Source: Pedobacter kyonggii (GTDB lineage: Bacteria; Bacteroidota; Bacteroidia; Sphingobacteriales; Sphingobacteriaceae). Taken from it: DNA of 64,000 nt. The position numbers and the translations under genes were made by a program. Under the pieces are notes generated by a model. The model did no database searches, was not told where the DNA came from, and saw only the letters and a list, made by a program, of their open reading frames with translations. Below are positions 8,150 through 16,031 of this stretch, in pieces. The first letter of the stretch is position 1. Each line of letters starts with the position of its first letter. The stretch is from contig NZ_SIXF01000003.1 of assembly GCF_004310665.1 (NCBI RefSeq), forward strand, positions 63,087-127,086. Reading direction: 5' to 3'.

Positions 8150-8485
8150 ATGAAAAAAGCAGAAATAAAAATAACCGTTGAGTTAGATGAAGGTAATAAC
8201 CCAGATAACATACTTTGGGAGAGTACAGATGCTGGAAACGCTGATAAAGTGCCTGCAAAGGCGATGTTTTTATCGGTTTGGGACCATAATTATAAAAACA
8301 CTTTAAAGATAGATCTTTGGACAAAAGATATGCCTGTTGATGAGATGAAACGTTTCTTCTACGAAACTTTGCAAACCATGGGCGATAGCTTTTTAAAAGC
8401 CACAAACGAAACGTTGATTGTTGAAGATTTACGCGATTACTGTGCCCACTTTGCAGATAAGATGGGGATTATTGAGGGGCAATAG
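8150..8485 (+). CDS. gldC: Gliding motility-associated protein GldC
   Basis: 111 residues: 'KKAEIKITVELDEGNNPDNILWESTDAG', 'AKAMFLSVWD', 'TLKIDLWTKDMPVDEMKRFFYETLQTMGDSFLKAT' and a C-terminal 'DLRDYCAHFADKMGI'. This is the GldC pattern. GldC is a soluble cytoplasmic protein found with gliding and type IX secretion genes in Bacteroidota, and it also occurs in non-gliding members; its biochemical role is unclear. No other gld genes are adjacent, which is common for gldC. A T9SS substrate lies at 31.7-33.7 kb. Confidence 0.82.
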   Translation: MKKAEIKITVELDEGNNPDNILWESTDAGNADKVPAKAMFLSVWDHNYKNTLKIDLWTKDMPVDEMKRFFYETLQTMGDSFLKATNETLIVEDLRDYCAHFADKMGIIEGQ

Positions 8486-8494
8486 AGGTTGGTT

Positions 8495-8569
8495 CATTAG
8501 TCATTAGTCATTAGTCATTAGTCATTAGTCATTAGTCATTAGTCATTAGTCATTAGTCATTAGTCATTA
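8495..8569. repeat. Perfect 7-bp tandem array (cattagt)
   Basis: Ten exact copies of cattagt (8495-8564) plus 'catta'. It lies between gldC and the next gene, outside coding sequence. It is the cleanest member of the heptad repeats scattered over the window and is likely variable in copy number by slippage. Confidence 0.97.
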
Positions 8570-8666
8570 AAAAATGCCAGACAAGTTAGCTAAAAACCAT
8601 TAACTCCCGTTACAAACAATTAAGCAATTAGTGAAATCGTTAAAATCAGTTTAATCATCTTATACT

Positions 8667-9065
8667 ATGTTAGTATTAAATAAATTCAGGGCGTGGTTAG
8701 GCATTATGTTATGCGTTATAGCAGGTTTCTGCCCAATGTTAAAAGTGCCCATTAAAGGTAATTGGAATCTGTATCAATCAGATGCGCGTTTGTTTTTGAT
8801 CACTTATGCCATTATTGCCATTTCGGTGTTGTTTCTGTTTATCAGAAAAGTTGGTATCTTTAAGTTTATGAGCTTTGTAATGGCTATTTGGTATGTTTTA
8901 GCTGTAGTTGCTGTTTATTTTACTGCAAATAATTATACTAAATATGGCTTCGCCAATAAACTTATCGGTAAAGTTGTTCATTTCCAGTGGGGCTGGATTG
9001 TACTTTTGGTGGGTGTTTTATTTATGCTTTTTAGTGTAAAACGTGGTGAAAAAATTACCGCTTAA
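8667..9065 (+). CDS. Small membrane protein, unknown
   Basis: 132 residues with four hydrophobic segments (about 8-24, 42-60, 66-88 and 104-124). The first loop contains '[23 protein letters not shown]', so that part probably faces outward between TM1 and TM2. No known family recognised. It follows the tandem heptad array and is preceded by A/T-rich DNA. A conserved uncharacterised Bacteroidota protein is the best description. Confidence 0.6.
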   Translation: MLVLNKFRAWLGIMLCVIAGFCPMLKVPIKGNWNLYQSDARLFLITYAIIAISVLFLFIRKVGIFKFMSFVMAIWYVLAVVAVYFTANNYTKYGFANKLIGKVVHFQWGWIVLLVGVLFMLFSVKRGEKITA

Positions 9066-9107
9066 GCCTTTTTTGTATAACTACGAGCTTAGCTGGTTTT
9101 AAAAATG

Positions 9108-9497
9108 CTAATCTGCGATAAAATAATCGTTGGTATCATCTTCCAGGGGAATATAGATTCTTTCCCATTCATTGCCTTCTATAACTTGCCAGGTGTGCCC
9201 TTCTCCGGCCGTATCATTGGCAATGAGTATAATCCCAGGCTCGATAATAAAAGTTTCGCCATTGCTTACTGTAAACCGAAGTTTACCCTTAAGCGTAATT
9301 ACGTATTGACGTCGTGGGGCAGGGTGGGGGATTTTCTCTAAAGAGGATACATCGGTTTGTGCGAAAAAATAATTCGCATTAATATGCTGGCGGATAGGGA
9401 TTGTACCCGTTTCAAAAGCGCATTTGTTATCTTCAATATTAATTAAACGGATGGCTTTTATATAATTTTTAGTTGTTTCGGCTTGGTCTGTATTCAT
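9108..9497 (-). CDS. Cupin-domain protein
   Basis: 129 residues from ATG 9497. The middle shows a cupin barrel: 'ANYFFAQTD', 'HPAPRRQYVITLKGKLRFTVSNGETFIIEPGIILIANDTAGEGHTWQVI' and a final 'EWERIYIPL'. Metal ligands are partly kept: the H-P-A-P-R-R segment gives one His and 'GEGHTW' another. No catalytic role can be assigned. An in-frame TTG at 9503 was rejected because it forms part of a TATTTTG promoter-like box. Convergent with the upstream membrane gene. Confidence 0.7.
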   Translation of the reverse strand: MNTDQAETTKNYIKAIRLINIEDNKCAFETGTIPIRQHINANYFFAQTDVSSLEKIPHPAPRRQYVITLKGKLRFTVSNGETFIIEPGIILIANDTAGEGHTWQVIEGNEWERIYIPLEDDTNDYFIAD

Positions 9498-9517
9498 CTG
9501 CAAAATAAAGTATGGTT

Positions 9518-9997
9518 TTAAAATTTTAATTCAGCTTGTCCTTTTTGGGAAACTTCACGTTCGTGTTGTAGTAGCCATTGCTTACGCCATAAACCACCTG
9601 CATAGCCCACCAGTTTGCCATTACTGCCAATTACCCTATGACATGGTACTACAATGGCAATATTGTTTTTTCCATTTGCTGTGGCAATAGCCCGTATCGC
9701 TAATGGATTGTGCGCAGAAAATTTGGCATATGAAGTGGTTTCGCCAAAAGGTATGGTCAGTAAATTCTTCCAAACCTTCTGCTGAAATTCAGTCCCTTTT
9801 TGCTTCAAGGGGAAATCGAAATCCTTTAAATCGCCTTTAAAATAATCATTTAACTGATTGCCTACCTTTACTGTAAGTGCGTTTTCTGATAATCCTGTAA
9901 TATCCTTTTCAGCAAAAGTAATTACATGTACAAATTCGTCATCAGCTAAGATGGTTATTGTGCCAACAGGCGATGCTATAACTGATGCGTAGTTCAT
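9518..9997 (-). CDS. ogt: Methylated-DNA--protein-cysteine methyltransferase
   Basis: 159 residues. Removes alkyl groups from O6-alkylguanine in DNA by irreversible transfer to its own Cys. The active-site motif 'VVPCHRVIG' is intact, as are the helix-turn-helix 'RAIATANGKNNIA' and 'GLWRKQWLLQHE'. The N-terminal half is the short Ogt-type domain. Single-gene unit; the spacer upstream is rich in 'cacagat' repeats. Confidence 0.92.
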   Translation of the reverse strand: MNYASVIASPVGTITILADDEFVHVITFAEKDITGLSENALTVKVGNQLNDYFKGDLKDFDFPLKQKGTEFQQKVWKNLLTIPFGETTSYAKFSAHNPLAIRAIATANGKNNIAIVVPCHRVIGSNGKLVGYAGGLWRKQWLLQHEREVSQKGQAELKF

Positions 9998-10238
9998 ATC
10001 ATAATTACTTTAACCACAGATTCTCACAGATGAACACAGATTATTGTGGACATTTTTTTTGTGTTCCGCGCCTAATTTAGACTTTTAGAACATTTGTGCT
10101 GCTACGAAAAAATGCCATCTGTGTTTATCCTCTTCATCTGTGGTTCAAAACTTTTTCTGCCACCTAACTTTAAACAAAATTACAACAATACAACAATTTA
10201 AGCATGCAATATTTACCAATAAAAGTATCTTTGCGGTT
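9998..10238. repeat. cacagat-type inverted repeats upstream of ccmB
   Basis: Around 10012-10044 three copies of 'cacagat' are spaced about ten bases apart, and their inverse ('ctgtgttt', 'catctgtgg') lies at 10120-10145. The arms could form a hairpin in the divergent spacer between ogt and ccmB. No gene is seen. Confidence 0.55.
10226..10233 (+). promoter_or_regulatory. -7 box TATCTTTG for ccmB
   Basis: TAnnTTTG match with five bases between it and ATG 10239, the same geometry as hscA and pyrC. Confidence 0.55.
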
Positions 10239-10904
10239 ATGCAATTGGCCAAAGAGGTTAAATATTTAATTCACAAGGAAGTATTGTTAGAGTGGCGCTC
10301 CAAATATACCATTAACGGTGTATTGCTCTATGTGGTTTCTACCATTTTTACTTGTTACCTCTCTTTTGTTAGCCTGGGCGATAAATTAACATGGAATGCC
10401 TTGTTTTGGATCATCATGCTTTTTGCCTCAATTAATGGCGTATCGAAAAGTTTTTTGCAAGAAACCAAAGGACAGCAGTTATACAGTTACGTCTTGGCAA
10501 GTCCAGCTGCGGTTTTAATTTCTAAAACGGTTTACAATACGCTCCTCATGTTGGTGCTTACTACAATTGCTTTAGGTTTTTATACGCTGGTTTTCGATTC
10601 TTTTACCCCACCCGATTTAGTGATGTATTACGTAGCTGTGGTATTGGGTAGCATCAGTTTTTCTACTGTATTTACAATGGTTTCGGCAATCGCAAGCAAA
10701 GCGGGAAATGGTGGAATGTTGATGGCTATTTTAAGTTTTCCAATTATTATTCCGGTGTTGATCTTGTTAATTAAACTGGCCAAAAATGCTGTAGACGGCT
10801 TGCCGTGGGAGAATAGTTACGATGAAATAGCGATGTTACTGGTGGTGAATGTGCTGATGGTGGCAACGTCTTTATTGTTATTTCCTTACCTTTGGAGGGA
10901 TTAA
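10239..10904 (+). CDS. ccmB: Heme exporter subunit CcmB
   Basis: 221 residues, six membrane segments; the ABC-transporter permease partner of CcmA in cytochrome c maturation system I, needed to release holo-CcmE. Typical features: 'EVLLEWRSKYTINGVLLYVVSTIF', 'KSFLQETKGQQLYSYVLASPAAVLISKTVYN' and 'NGGMLMAILSFPIIIPVLILLI'. An upstream in-frame start (10140) was rejected because ATG 10239 follows a promoter box and gives the family length. Followed by ccmC and ccmD. ccmA is not in the window. Confidence 0.88.
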   Translation: MQLAKEVKYLIHKEVLLEWRSKYTINGVLLYVVSTIFTCYLSFVSLGDKLTWNALFWIIMLFASINGVSKSFLQETKGQQLYSYVLASPAAVLISKTVYNTLLMLVLTTIALGFYTLVFDSFTPPDLVMYYVAVVLGSISFSTVFTMVSAIASKAGNGGMLMAILSFPIIIPVLILLIKLAKNAVDGLPWENSYDEIAMLLVVNVLMVATSLLLFPYLWRD

Positions 10905-10905
10905 A

Positions 10906-10980
10906 TGAATAATAGAAATATAGAATGAGTGATTGATTGAATGGGCAATGTGCAAATATTCAATCATTCAAAATTAAATA
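10906..10980. repeat. Degenerate heptad repeat between ccmB and ccmC
   Basis: Runs such as tagaatg, agtgatt, gattgaa, tgggcaa, followed by an inverted 'caatcattcaaa'. It resembles the repeat upstream of dnaJ at 30.0 kb. Confidence 0.55.
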
Positions 10981-10983
10981 TGT

Positions 10984-11646
10984 ATGAATAAAACTTGGTG
11001 GAAAATTTTAGGTTCGGTTTTGGTAATTTATACTGCAATAGCAGGTTTATTACTTGGAGTACCTCGTTTACCGATATTAAATGAAACAATCAGAAATCTC
11101 TATTTCCATGTTCCGATGTGGTTTGCCATGATTGTGCTCTTTTCGATCTCTGTTTTTTACAGTGTAAAGTCATTAAGCAGCAAAAGTGAAATTGATGATA
11201 TTAAAGCCGTAGAAAGTGTAAACGCTGGAATAGTTTTTGGCCTTTTAGGTTTAGTAACAGGTGCTATCTGGGCTAAATATACCTGGGGACAGTTTTGGAG
11301 TTTCGATCCGAAACAAAATTTTGCCGCCATTTCTGTTCTGTTATACTTTGCTTATCTCATTCTCCGCAACGCGATTGATGAAGAACAAAAAAGGGCCAAG
11401 ATTTCGGCCATTTACAATATTTTCGCTTTCCCAATGATGGTGGTATTGCTTTTTGTTTTACCCCGCTTAAAAGATTCATTGCACCCAGGCAATGGTGGTA
11501 ACCCGGGTTTTAACAGTTACGATTTAGATAGCCGAATGCGTATGGTATTTTATCCAGCATGTTTGGGCTGGATATTAATTGGTTACTGGGTTTATACCAT
11601 CCGTTTCAGAATACGTAATATAGAAAACAAACAACAACATAACTAA
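10984..11646 (+). CDS. ccmC: Cytochrome c maturation protein CcmC (CcsA/heme-handling family)
   Basis: 220 residues, six membrane segments. Transfers heme to CcmE. The heme-handling loop is 'WAKYTWGQFWSFDPKQNFAAISVLLY', a variant of the WGxxWxWD motif with Phe in the last aromatic position. Flanking histidines are in 'YFHVPMWF' (TM2) and 'DSLHPGNGG'. Located between ccmB and ccmD on the same strand with one base to ccmD, clearly an operon. Confidence 0.88.
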   Translation: MNKTWWKILGSVLVIYTAIAGLLLGVPRLPILNETIRNLYFHVPMWFAMIVLFSISVFYSVKSLSSKSEIDDIKAVESVNAGIVFGLLGLVTGAIWAKYTWGQFWSFDPKQNFAAISVLLYFAYLILRNAIDEEQKRAKISAIYNIFAFPMMVVLLFVLPRLKDSLHPGNGGNPGFNSYDLDSRMRMVFYPACLGWILIGYWVYTIRFRIRNIENKQQHN

Positions 11647-11647
11647 A

Positions 11648-11866
11648 ATGAAGAAGATATTTTTTTTCCTGATATTAATGATGGCCACCATGCAGTTATT
11701 TGCGCAGGATAATGGCGTAGAAATGGCTGATAGCCTTCGTAGCAATGGAAAGATATATGTTGTGGTAATATGTATCGTAATTATTCTTGTAGGTTTGTTG
11801 GCCTACCTGTTCTCAATCGATAAAAGATTAAAGAAAATAGAAAAAGAAAACCAACCTGATAAATAA
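11648..11866 (+). CDS. ccmD: CcmD-like small membrane protein
   Basis: 72 residues. A signal-like N-terminus ('MKKIFFFLILMMATMQLFAQ') is followed by one membrane helix ('IYVVVICIVIILVGLLAYLFSI') and a basic, charged tail ('DKRLKKIEKE'). This layout is that of CcmD, which links CcmC and CcmE to the CcmAB transporter. The ATG begins one base after the ccmC stop. The assignment rests on size, topology and position; sequence in this family is poorly conserved. Confidence 0.72.
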   Translation: MKKIFFFLILMMATMQLFAQDNGVEMADSLRSNGKIYVVVICIVIILVGLLAYLFSIDKRLKKIEKENQPDK

Positions 11867-11894
11867 TAGATTAAATATAAATGCTGGTTAAAAC

Positions 11895-12157
11895 TATATT
11901 TGGTTTTAATGGTTGGTAAATAGGTGTATTTTAAGACTAAATTCATTGGTTTTTGGTGTTTATCTTATTGTAAAAGAGGTTTTTGTTAATTTTAAAAGCC
12001 CTAATTAAAAATACAGCGCAGTAGCCACATAAAATACCTACATCACAGTATTGTTTCTTGATTATTTATTGATCAAGTTTGATTAGTTATAAATTAAATC
12101 AACGGGACGATTTAGGTTAACTTAAGAAGGTGATCAACACAATTGGTCACTTTTTTT
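11895..12157 (+). ncRNA. Candidate small RNA or leader (promoter to terminator)
   Basis: A TATATTTG -7 box (11895-11902) is followed by about 250 bases without a gene. Two short hairpins (arms cttgat/atcaag near 12058-12080 and ttgatt/aatcaa just after) precede the terminator hairpin gtgatcaa/ttggtcac with a run of seven T. It could be an independent RNA, or the 3' UTR of the ccm operon. Not matched to a known family. Confidence 0.35.
12130..12157 (+). terminator. Intrinsic terminator upstream of gdhA
   Basis: Eight-base-pair stem (one G-U) with a five-base loop, followed by TTTTTTT at 12151-12157. Confidence 0.75.
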
Positions 12158-12519
12158 ATGTCCTGTTTTTTATAGGTATTTGCAATATTCGTAATATTGA
12201 TCTGTTTTTTAGCTTCTATTTGTTGAGTGTTGCAACAAAAGGTTGTTTTGAATATTTTTTTTATAATTTTTTTTAGATCAAAATAACCTGTAGAAATCCT
12301 GTAAAAATAGTTGTTTTTATGGTGTAGGCTGACTAAGATATCTGCGTTTAAATGTGTTTGGGTAAAGTTTTTAGACAGTTTTCTCTAATGGGTATAAAAG
12401 CTGATTTTAGGCTAAAATAGAATGGTGTTTGCTTTACACTAAGTCTTTTTGCATTTGGATATGTGCAGTTTTTTTAGGCAATTTTGCACCGAAAACTTAT
12501 TCAATATAAAAAATAAATA

Positions 12520-13941
12520 ATGGCTAATCTAGCAGACGAGAACAAGTTCTTTGCAGATGTTTGTAAGAACTTTGACAGTGCGGCTCAATTCACCAATCAT
12601 CCAGAAGGTTTATTGAACCAGATTAAAACATGTAATAGTGTGTATCGTTTCCAGTTCCCAATCCGCCGCGGAAACGGTTTTGAAGTAATTGATGCTTGGC
12701 GTGTAGAACACTCTCACCACATGAGCCCTACCAAGGGTGGTATCCGTTACAGTGAAATGGTAAACGAAGATGAGGTTATGGCACTTGCGGCCTTAATGAC
12801 TTACAAGTGTGCCATTGTTAACGTTCCATTTGGTGGCGCAAAAGGAGGGATTAAAATTAACACTAAACAATACAGTGTTGCCGAGTTAGAAACCATCACC
12901 CGCCGTTATACTACAGAATTAATTAAGAAAAACTTTATTGGCCCTGGTATCGATGTTCCTGCTCCTGACTATGGATCTGGCGAACGCGAAATGAGCTGGA
13001 TTGCCGATACTTATATGACCATGAATCCTGGTCAGTTAGATGCTTTAGGCTGTGTAACTGGTAAACCAATTGCTTTACATGGTATCCGTGGCCGTAAAGA
13101 AGCTACAGGACGTGGTGTTGCTTATGCCGTGCGCGAATGTGTAGAAGTGGCAGAAGATATGGCTAAAATAGGTTTTAAGGCTGGTTTAGGAGATAAAAGA
13201 GTAATTGTTCAAGGTTTAGGTAATGTGGGCTACCATTCGGCTAAATTCTTGGCAGAATTTGGTGCTACCATTGTAGGTTTATGTGAATTTGAAGGTGCTA
13301 TTTACAATCCTAATGGATTAAATGTGGATGAGGTTTTTGCACACCGTAAAAATACTGGTTCAATTTTAGGGTTCCCTGGTGCTAAAGACTTTAAAAATTC
13401 GATGGAAGGTTTAGAGCAGGATTGCGATATCATTGTTCCCGCTGCTCTAGAAAACCAGTTCACCGAGCTTAATATCCGTAATATTAAGGCGAAAATTATT
13501 GCCGAAGGTGCAAATGGTCCAACAACGCCAGAAGCTGAAACAATTTTTACCGAAATGGGTGGTATCATCATTCCTGATATGTATTGCAATGCGGGTGGTG
13601 TTACGGTTTCTTATTTTGAATGGTTGAAAAACCTTTCTCACGTGGCTTTCGGTCGTATGGAGAACCGTTATGCAGCTAACTCAAATGCAAATCTGATCAA
13701 TACTTTAGAAAACCTTACAGGCAAAACCATCCTTCCTGAGCATCGTTTAATGATTGTTAAAGGCGCATCTGAAATGGAATTGGTAAACTCTGGTTTAGAA
13801 GATACCATGATCCATTCTTACCACGAAATCCGTGAAACATTAATGAACAAACCAGCAACTCAAACATTGAGAACAGCTGCTTTTGTAAATTCAATCGATA
13901 AAATTGCAGTTTCTTATATGAACCTGGGCGTTTGGCCATAA
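12520..13941 (+). CDS. gdhA: Glutamate dehydrogenase (Glu/Leu/Phe/Val dehydrogenase family)
   Basis: 473 residues. Interconverts glutamate and 2-oxoglutarate plus ammonia with NAD(P). Motifs: 'PTKGGIRYSEMVNEDEVMALAALMTYKCAIVNVPFGGAKGGIKI' (substrate site; Lys in PFGGAKGG), 'GPGIDVPAPDYGSGEREM', 'GVAYAVRECVE', nucleotide-binding 'VIVQGLGNVGYHSAKFLAEFGA' and 'AEGANGPTTPEAETI'. Sequence style resembles the NAD-type family of Bacteroidota. Single gene, strong terminator downstream, long upstream spacer. Confidence 0.94.
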   Translation: MANLADENKFFADVCKNFDSAAQFTNHPEGLLNQIKTCNSVYRFQFPIRRGNGFEVIDAWRVEHSHHMSPTKGGIRYSEMVNEDEVMALAALMTYKCAIVNVPFGGAKGGIKINTKQYSVAELETITRRYTTELIKKNFIGPGIDVPAPDYGSGEREMSWIADTYMTMNPGQLDALGCVTGKPIALHGIRGRKEATGRGVAYAVRECVEVAEDMAKIGFKAGLGDKRVIVQGLGNVGYHSAKFLAEFGATIVGLCEFEGAIYNPNGLNVDEVFAHRKNTGSILGFPGAKDFKNSMEGLEQDCDIIVPAALENQFTELNIRNIKAKIIAEGANGPTTPEAETIFTEMGGIIIPDMYCNAGGVTVSYFEWLKNLSHVAFGRMENRYAANSNANLINTLENLTGKTILPEHRLMIVKGASEMELVNSGLEDTMIHSYHEIRETLMNKPATQTLRTAAFVNSIDKIAVSYMNLGVWP

Positions 13942-14000
13942 TCAACTAATCGTCATTGCGAATCCCGATCCTTTATCGGGATGTGGCAATCTTATTATGA

Positions 14001-14034
14001 AGCCTTGCAGGATTAAAACTGCAGGGCTTTTTTT
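14001..14034 (+). terminator. Intrinsic terminator of gdhA
   Basis: Stem agccttgcag / ctgcagggct (one G-U) with a loop gattaaaa, followed by a T run to 14034. Confidence 0.9.
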
Positions 14035-14180
14035 GCGCCCAGGTCATCATTGCGAGGTACGAAGCAATCTTACTACGATAGCAAGTCCGAATCCATGTTT
14101 GGTGATGTATCAGGCGAAAGGGTCACCATTTTTAACGAAAATTGTTTTGGAAATGAGAGGTTTGTGTTTCATGGGGATGG

Positions 14181-14245
14181 TTTAGCCCTGCTGTACCTCC
14201 TGCCAATTGAAGGAATTGGCATCCGTCCCATCAGGTTTAGATACA
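14181..14245. repeat. Structured 65-bp repeat, copy 1
   Basis: Shares 'gccctgctgtacctcctgcc' and 'catccgtcccatcaggttta' with copy 2. The central hairpin is GCCAATT-GAAGG-AATTGGC. It is nested in an outer inverted repeat, gtgtttcat (14164-14172) with atgaaacac (14274-14282), and followed by a hairpin agggtt/aaccct (14247-14270). Confidence 0.8.
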
Positions 14246-14457
14246 AGGGTTTGTGCACCATGCAACCCTAAAAATGAAACACTTTCTTAGCTGCTTAGCC
14301 CCGGTTGGAGTGTTACCCTGCAGCAACGAGGCACGAGGAAGCGAAGCGTAAAAACGCAAAACGGGATGAAACTTTTTGTTTTGTACAAGCGGTGCGCTCC
14401 AAATAATAAATATATTTTTAGCTTTAGAAATGAAGCGCTACATTTTCATTGGACTGG

Positions 14458-14521
14458 CTTGGCCCTGCTGTACCTCCTGCCGATGAAGGATCGGCATCCG
14501 TCCCATCAGGTTTAGGTACAA
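14458..14521. repeat. Structured 65-bp repeat, copy 2
   Basis: Same flanks as copy 1. The central hairpin is GCCGAT-GAAGG-ATCGGC: identical loop but a different, fully paired stem, so the stem is conserved by compensating changes. Confidence 0.8.
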
Positions 14522-14567
14522 TGGACAGTTAATCTGCATAAATCACCTTGAATCTGCGGGAAATACT

Positions 14568-15968
14568 TTACTTGTTTACCGGAATATCAACAGAAAAATT
14601 AAAATTTAGTGAACTATTGAAACCATTTTTAAATGTTTTTAAAAGTTGGATCACGGCGTTGGCATCCTCGTTTAAAAATAAAAGTTCCGATTCAAGTTTG
14701 ATTTTGTCTTTTCCTATGCTTTTTGCTTTGATCTCTAATTGACTAAAAGTACCCAGTTTATCTGCAATTAATGGCATTGGTGTTTGTTTAATCAACTTTT
14801 TAACATCTACTTTAAAATAAAAGAAATCGTCAGATGACGACCTTTTTAAATCGGGTTTAGCATTTTGTATAGTGCTCAATTGAATATTACCACTATTGCC
14901 TTTAAAATAAACCTGGTACAATGGAATCATCGAGCTGCTGATCTTTCCGGTAGATTGATCCAATGCGCCTAATGATTGTAGGTAATCGCTTACTTCCCGG
15001 TCATTGGCAGTCAGATTCATGGTAATAGAAGGAATCCTCCGGTCCTGAAGTACTTTTTTTTCAACCCTTTCAAAATCATCATTATATTCATAACCTACAA
15101 CAGTATCTACCTGTGTAATGGTGTTTGTCCATTCAAAATCTACATAATCTTTGTAAAATCTGAAAAAGCTATCTTTTGAAAGGAGAGAAGGGGGGGCGGT
15201 CTGATTTTTCTTAGGTAATTCTGATTTAAACTTTGCGTTTAGCCACATGCCTATTGTGCTTTCCGGGTTCAAAATTCGGTGCTGTGGTTTAGCTGCTGGC
15301 ACGATCATTTGGTTTATGAACTCATTGCAGAAATTGATTTTTCCATCAGTAAAATTAATTCTGCTAAAGTTCTCGGTATTTTGAAACGAAACATGATCAG
15401 AAAGGTTTACAAGTTGTTTAAATAGGCTCTCACCAACTTTAATGATGTTTCTGCGGTTCAATATTTCTACCAGCGTAGTTTTTACTTGTTCTTTTTGTTG
15501 CGTATAAGCAAAAGCGACAGTTGTTTTATTAAATAGGATAAGGAAAGTCGAATCTTTGGATTGAAAGAAATTACTATCCTTTTTAATCAACGACAAAGCA
15601 GAATTTTTTTGAAGAAAACGGTTAAATGCTAGCGTATCTGCTATTTCGAAGCTCGAAAAAAAAGTAGTTTTTGCTTTTCCGTTTAAACTATATAGGTAAA
15701 TGTTTGCCGGGATTTTCAATCCGGTGTTTAAATTGTCTACCTTTTCCTTAATCCCTTTTTTATCTGCTCCCGAATATTGACTTGGATGTTTTACATAACT
15801 AACCGCAATGGTTTTGTATAGTTCATCAACATTTATTTTAAGCAATGCATTGGTAGAAACCGGGATGGATACATTATTAGCCTGAATTTGTCTGTATTTG
15901 AAAAAGCCGAAATAACAAATAAGCAGCAATAAAACTATTGCTGCTGTTATTTTTAAAAATTTCTTCAT
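14568..15968 (-). CDS. Membrane-anchored envelope protein, unknown
   Basis: 466 residues with a single N-terminal membrane anchor (residues about 6-26) and a large outside domain. No motif recognised. Content such as 'STNALLKINVDELYKTIAVS' and 'FFSSFEIADTLAFNRFLQ' is similar in style to the 673-residue protein encoded just upstream ('IPANAFTVATIKGDNVFKLMF'), suggesting distant paralogs. Third gene of a minus-strand operon with the 673-residue protein and a lipoprotein. A role in the envelope is inferred only from location signals. Confidence 0.65.
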   Translation of the reverse strand: MKKFLKITAAIVLLLLICYFGFFKYRQIQANNVSIPVSTNALLKINVDELYKTIAVSYVKHPSQYSGADKKGIKEKVDNLNTGLKIPANIYLYSLNGKAKTTFFSSFEIADTLAFNRFLQKNSALSLIKKDSNFFQSKDSTFLILFNKTTVAFAYTQQKEQVKTTLVEILNRRNIIKVGESLFKQLVNLSDHVSFQNTENFSRINFTDGKINFCNEFINQMIVPAAKPQHRILNPESTIGMWLNAKFKSELPKKNQTAPPSLLSKDSFFRFYKDYVDFEWTNTITQVDTVVGYEYNDDFERVEKKVLQDRRIPSITMNLTANDREVSDYLQSLGALDQSTGKISSSMIPLYQVYFKGNSGNIQLSTIQNAKPDLKRSSSDDFFYFKVDVKKLIKQTPMPLIADKLGTFSQLEIKAKSIGKDKIKLESELLFLNEDANAVIQLLKTFKNGFNSSLNFNFSVDIPVNK

Positions 15969-15975
15969 AGAATAT

Positions 15976-16030
15976 GGTTAACTGTTTAAATCGGTAATCG
16001 GTTAACTGCCAACTGATAATTGCCAACTAA
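15976..16030. repeat. Degenerate heptad repeat
   Basis: Heptads ggttaac, atcggta, atcggtt, aactgcc, aactgat, aattgcc, aactaaa between two operon genes. Confidence 0.6.
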
Positions 16031-16031
16031 A

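Larger units (their letters stand above)
11867..12519. other. 653-base gap between ccmD and gdhA
   Basis: No open frame of useful size. It holds a promoter box at 11895-11902 and an intrinsic terminator at 12130-12157, which may bound a small RNA. From 12158 to the gdhA start it is AT-rich, with no structure I can name except a weak -7-like 'caattttg' about 30 bases before gdhA. Confidence 0.6.
13942..14567. other. 626-base repeat-rich gap after gdhA
   Basis: No credible gene. In order: a 'cgtcattgcgaa...gcaatc' element (13949-13993), the gdhA terminator (14001-14034), a second 'tcattgcgaggtacgaagcaatc' copy (14046-14068), two direct copies of a structured 65-base element (14181-14245 and 14458-14521), and between them an 'agccccggttggag...acgggat' element (about 14298-14366). 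Short open frames across these repeats are not supported. Confidence 0.75.

Noticed and set aside
8100-8405. 101-codon frame antisense to gldC
   Set aside because: gldC is well supported on the other strand; this frame has no recognisable protein character.
8495-8569. Tandem array considered as a CRISPR or origin iteron set
   Set aside because: No spacers, 7-bp units with no DnaA-like sequence, and no replication gene nearby.
10140-10238. Longer ccmB start
   Set aside because: Promoter box and family length favour ATG 10239.
13997-14271. Short open frames in the gap after gdhA
   Set aside because: They span a terminator and structured repeats, with unlikely protein sequence.
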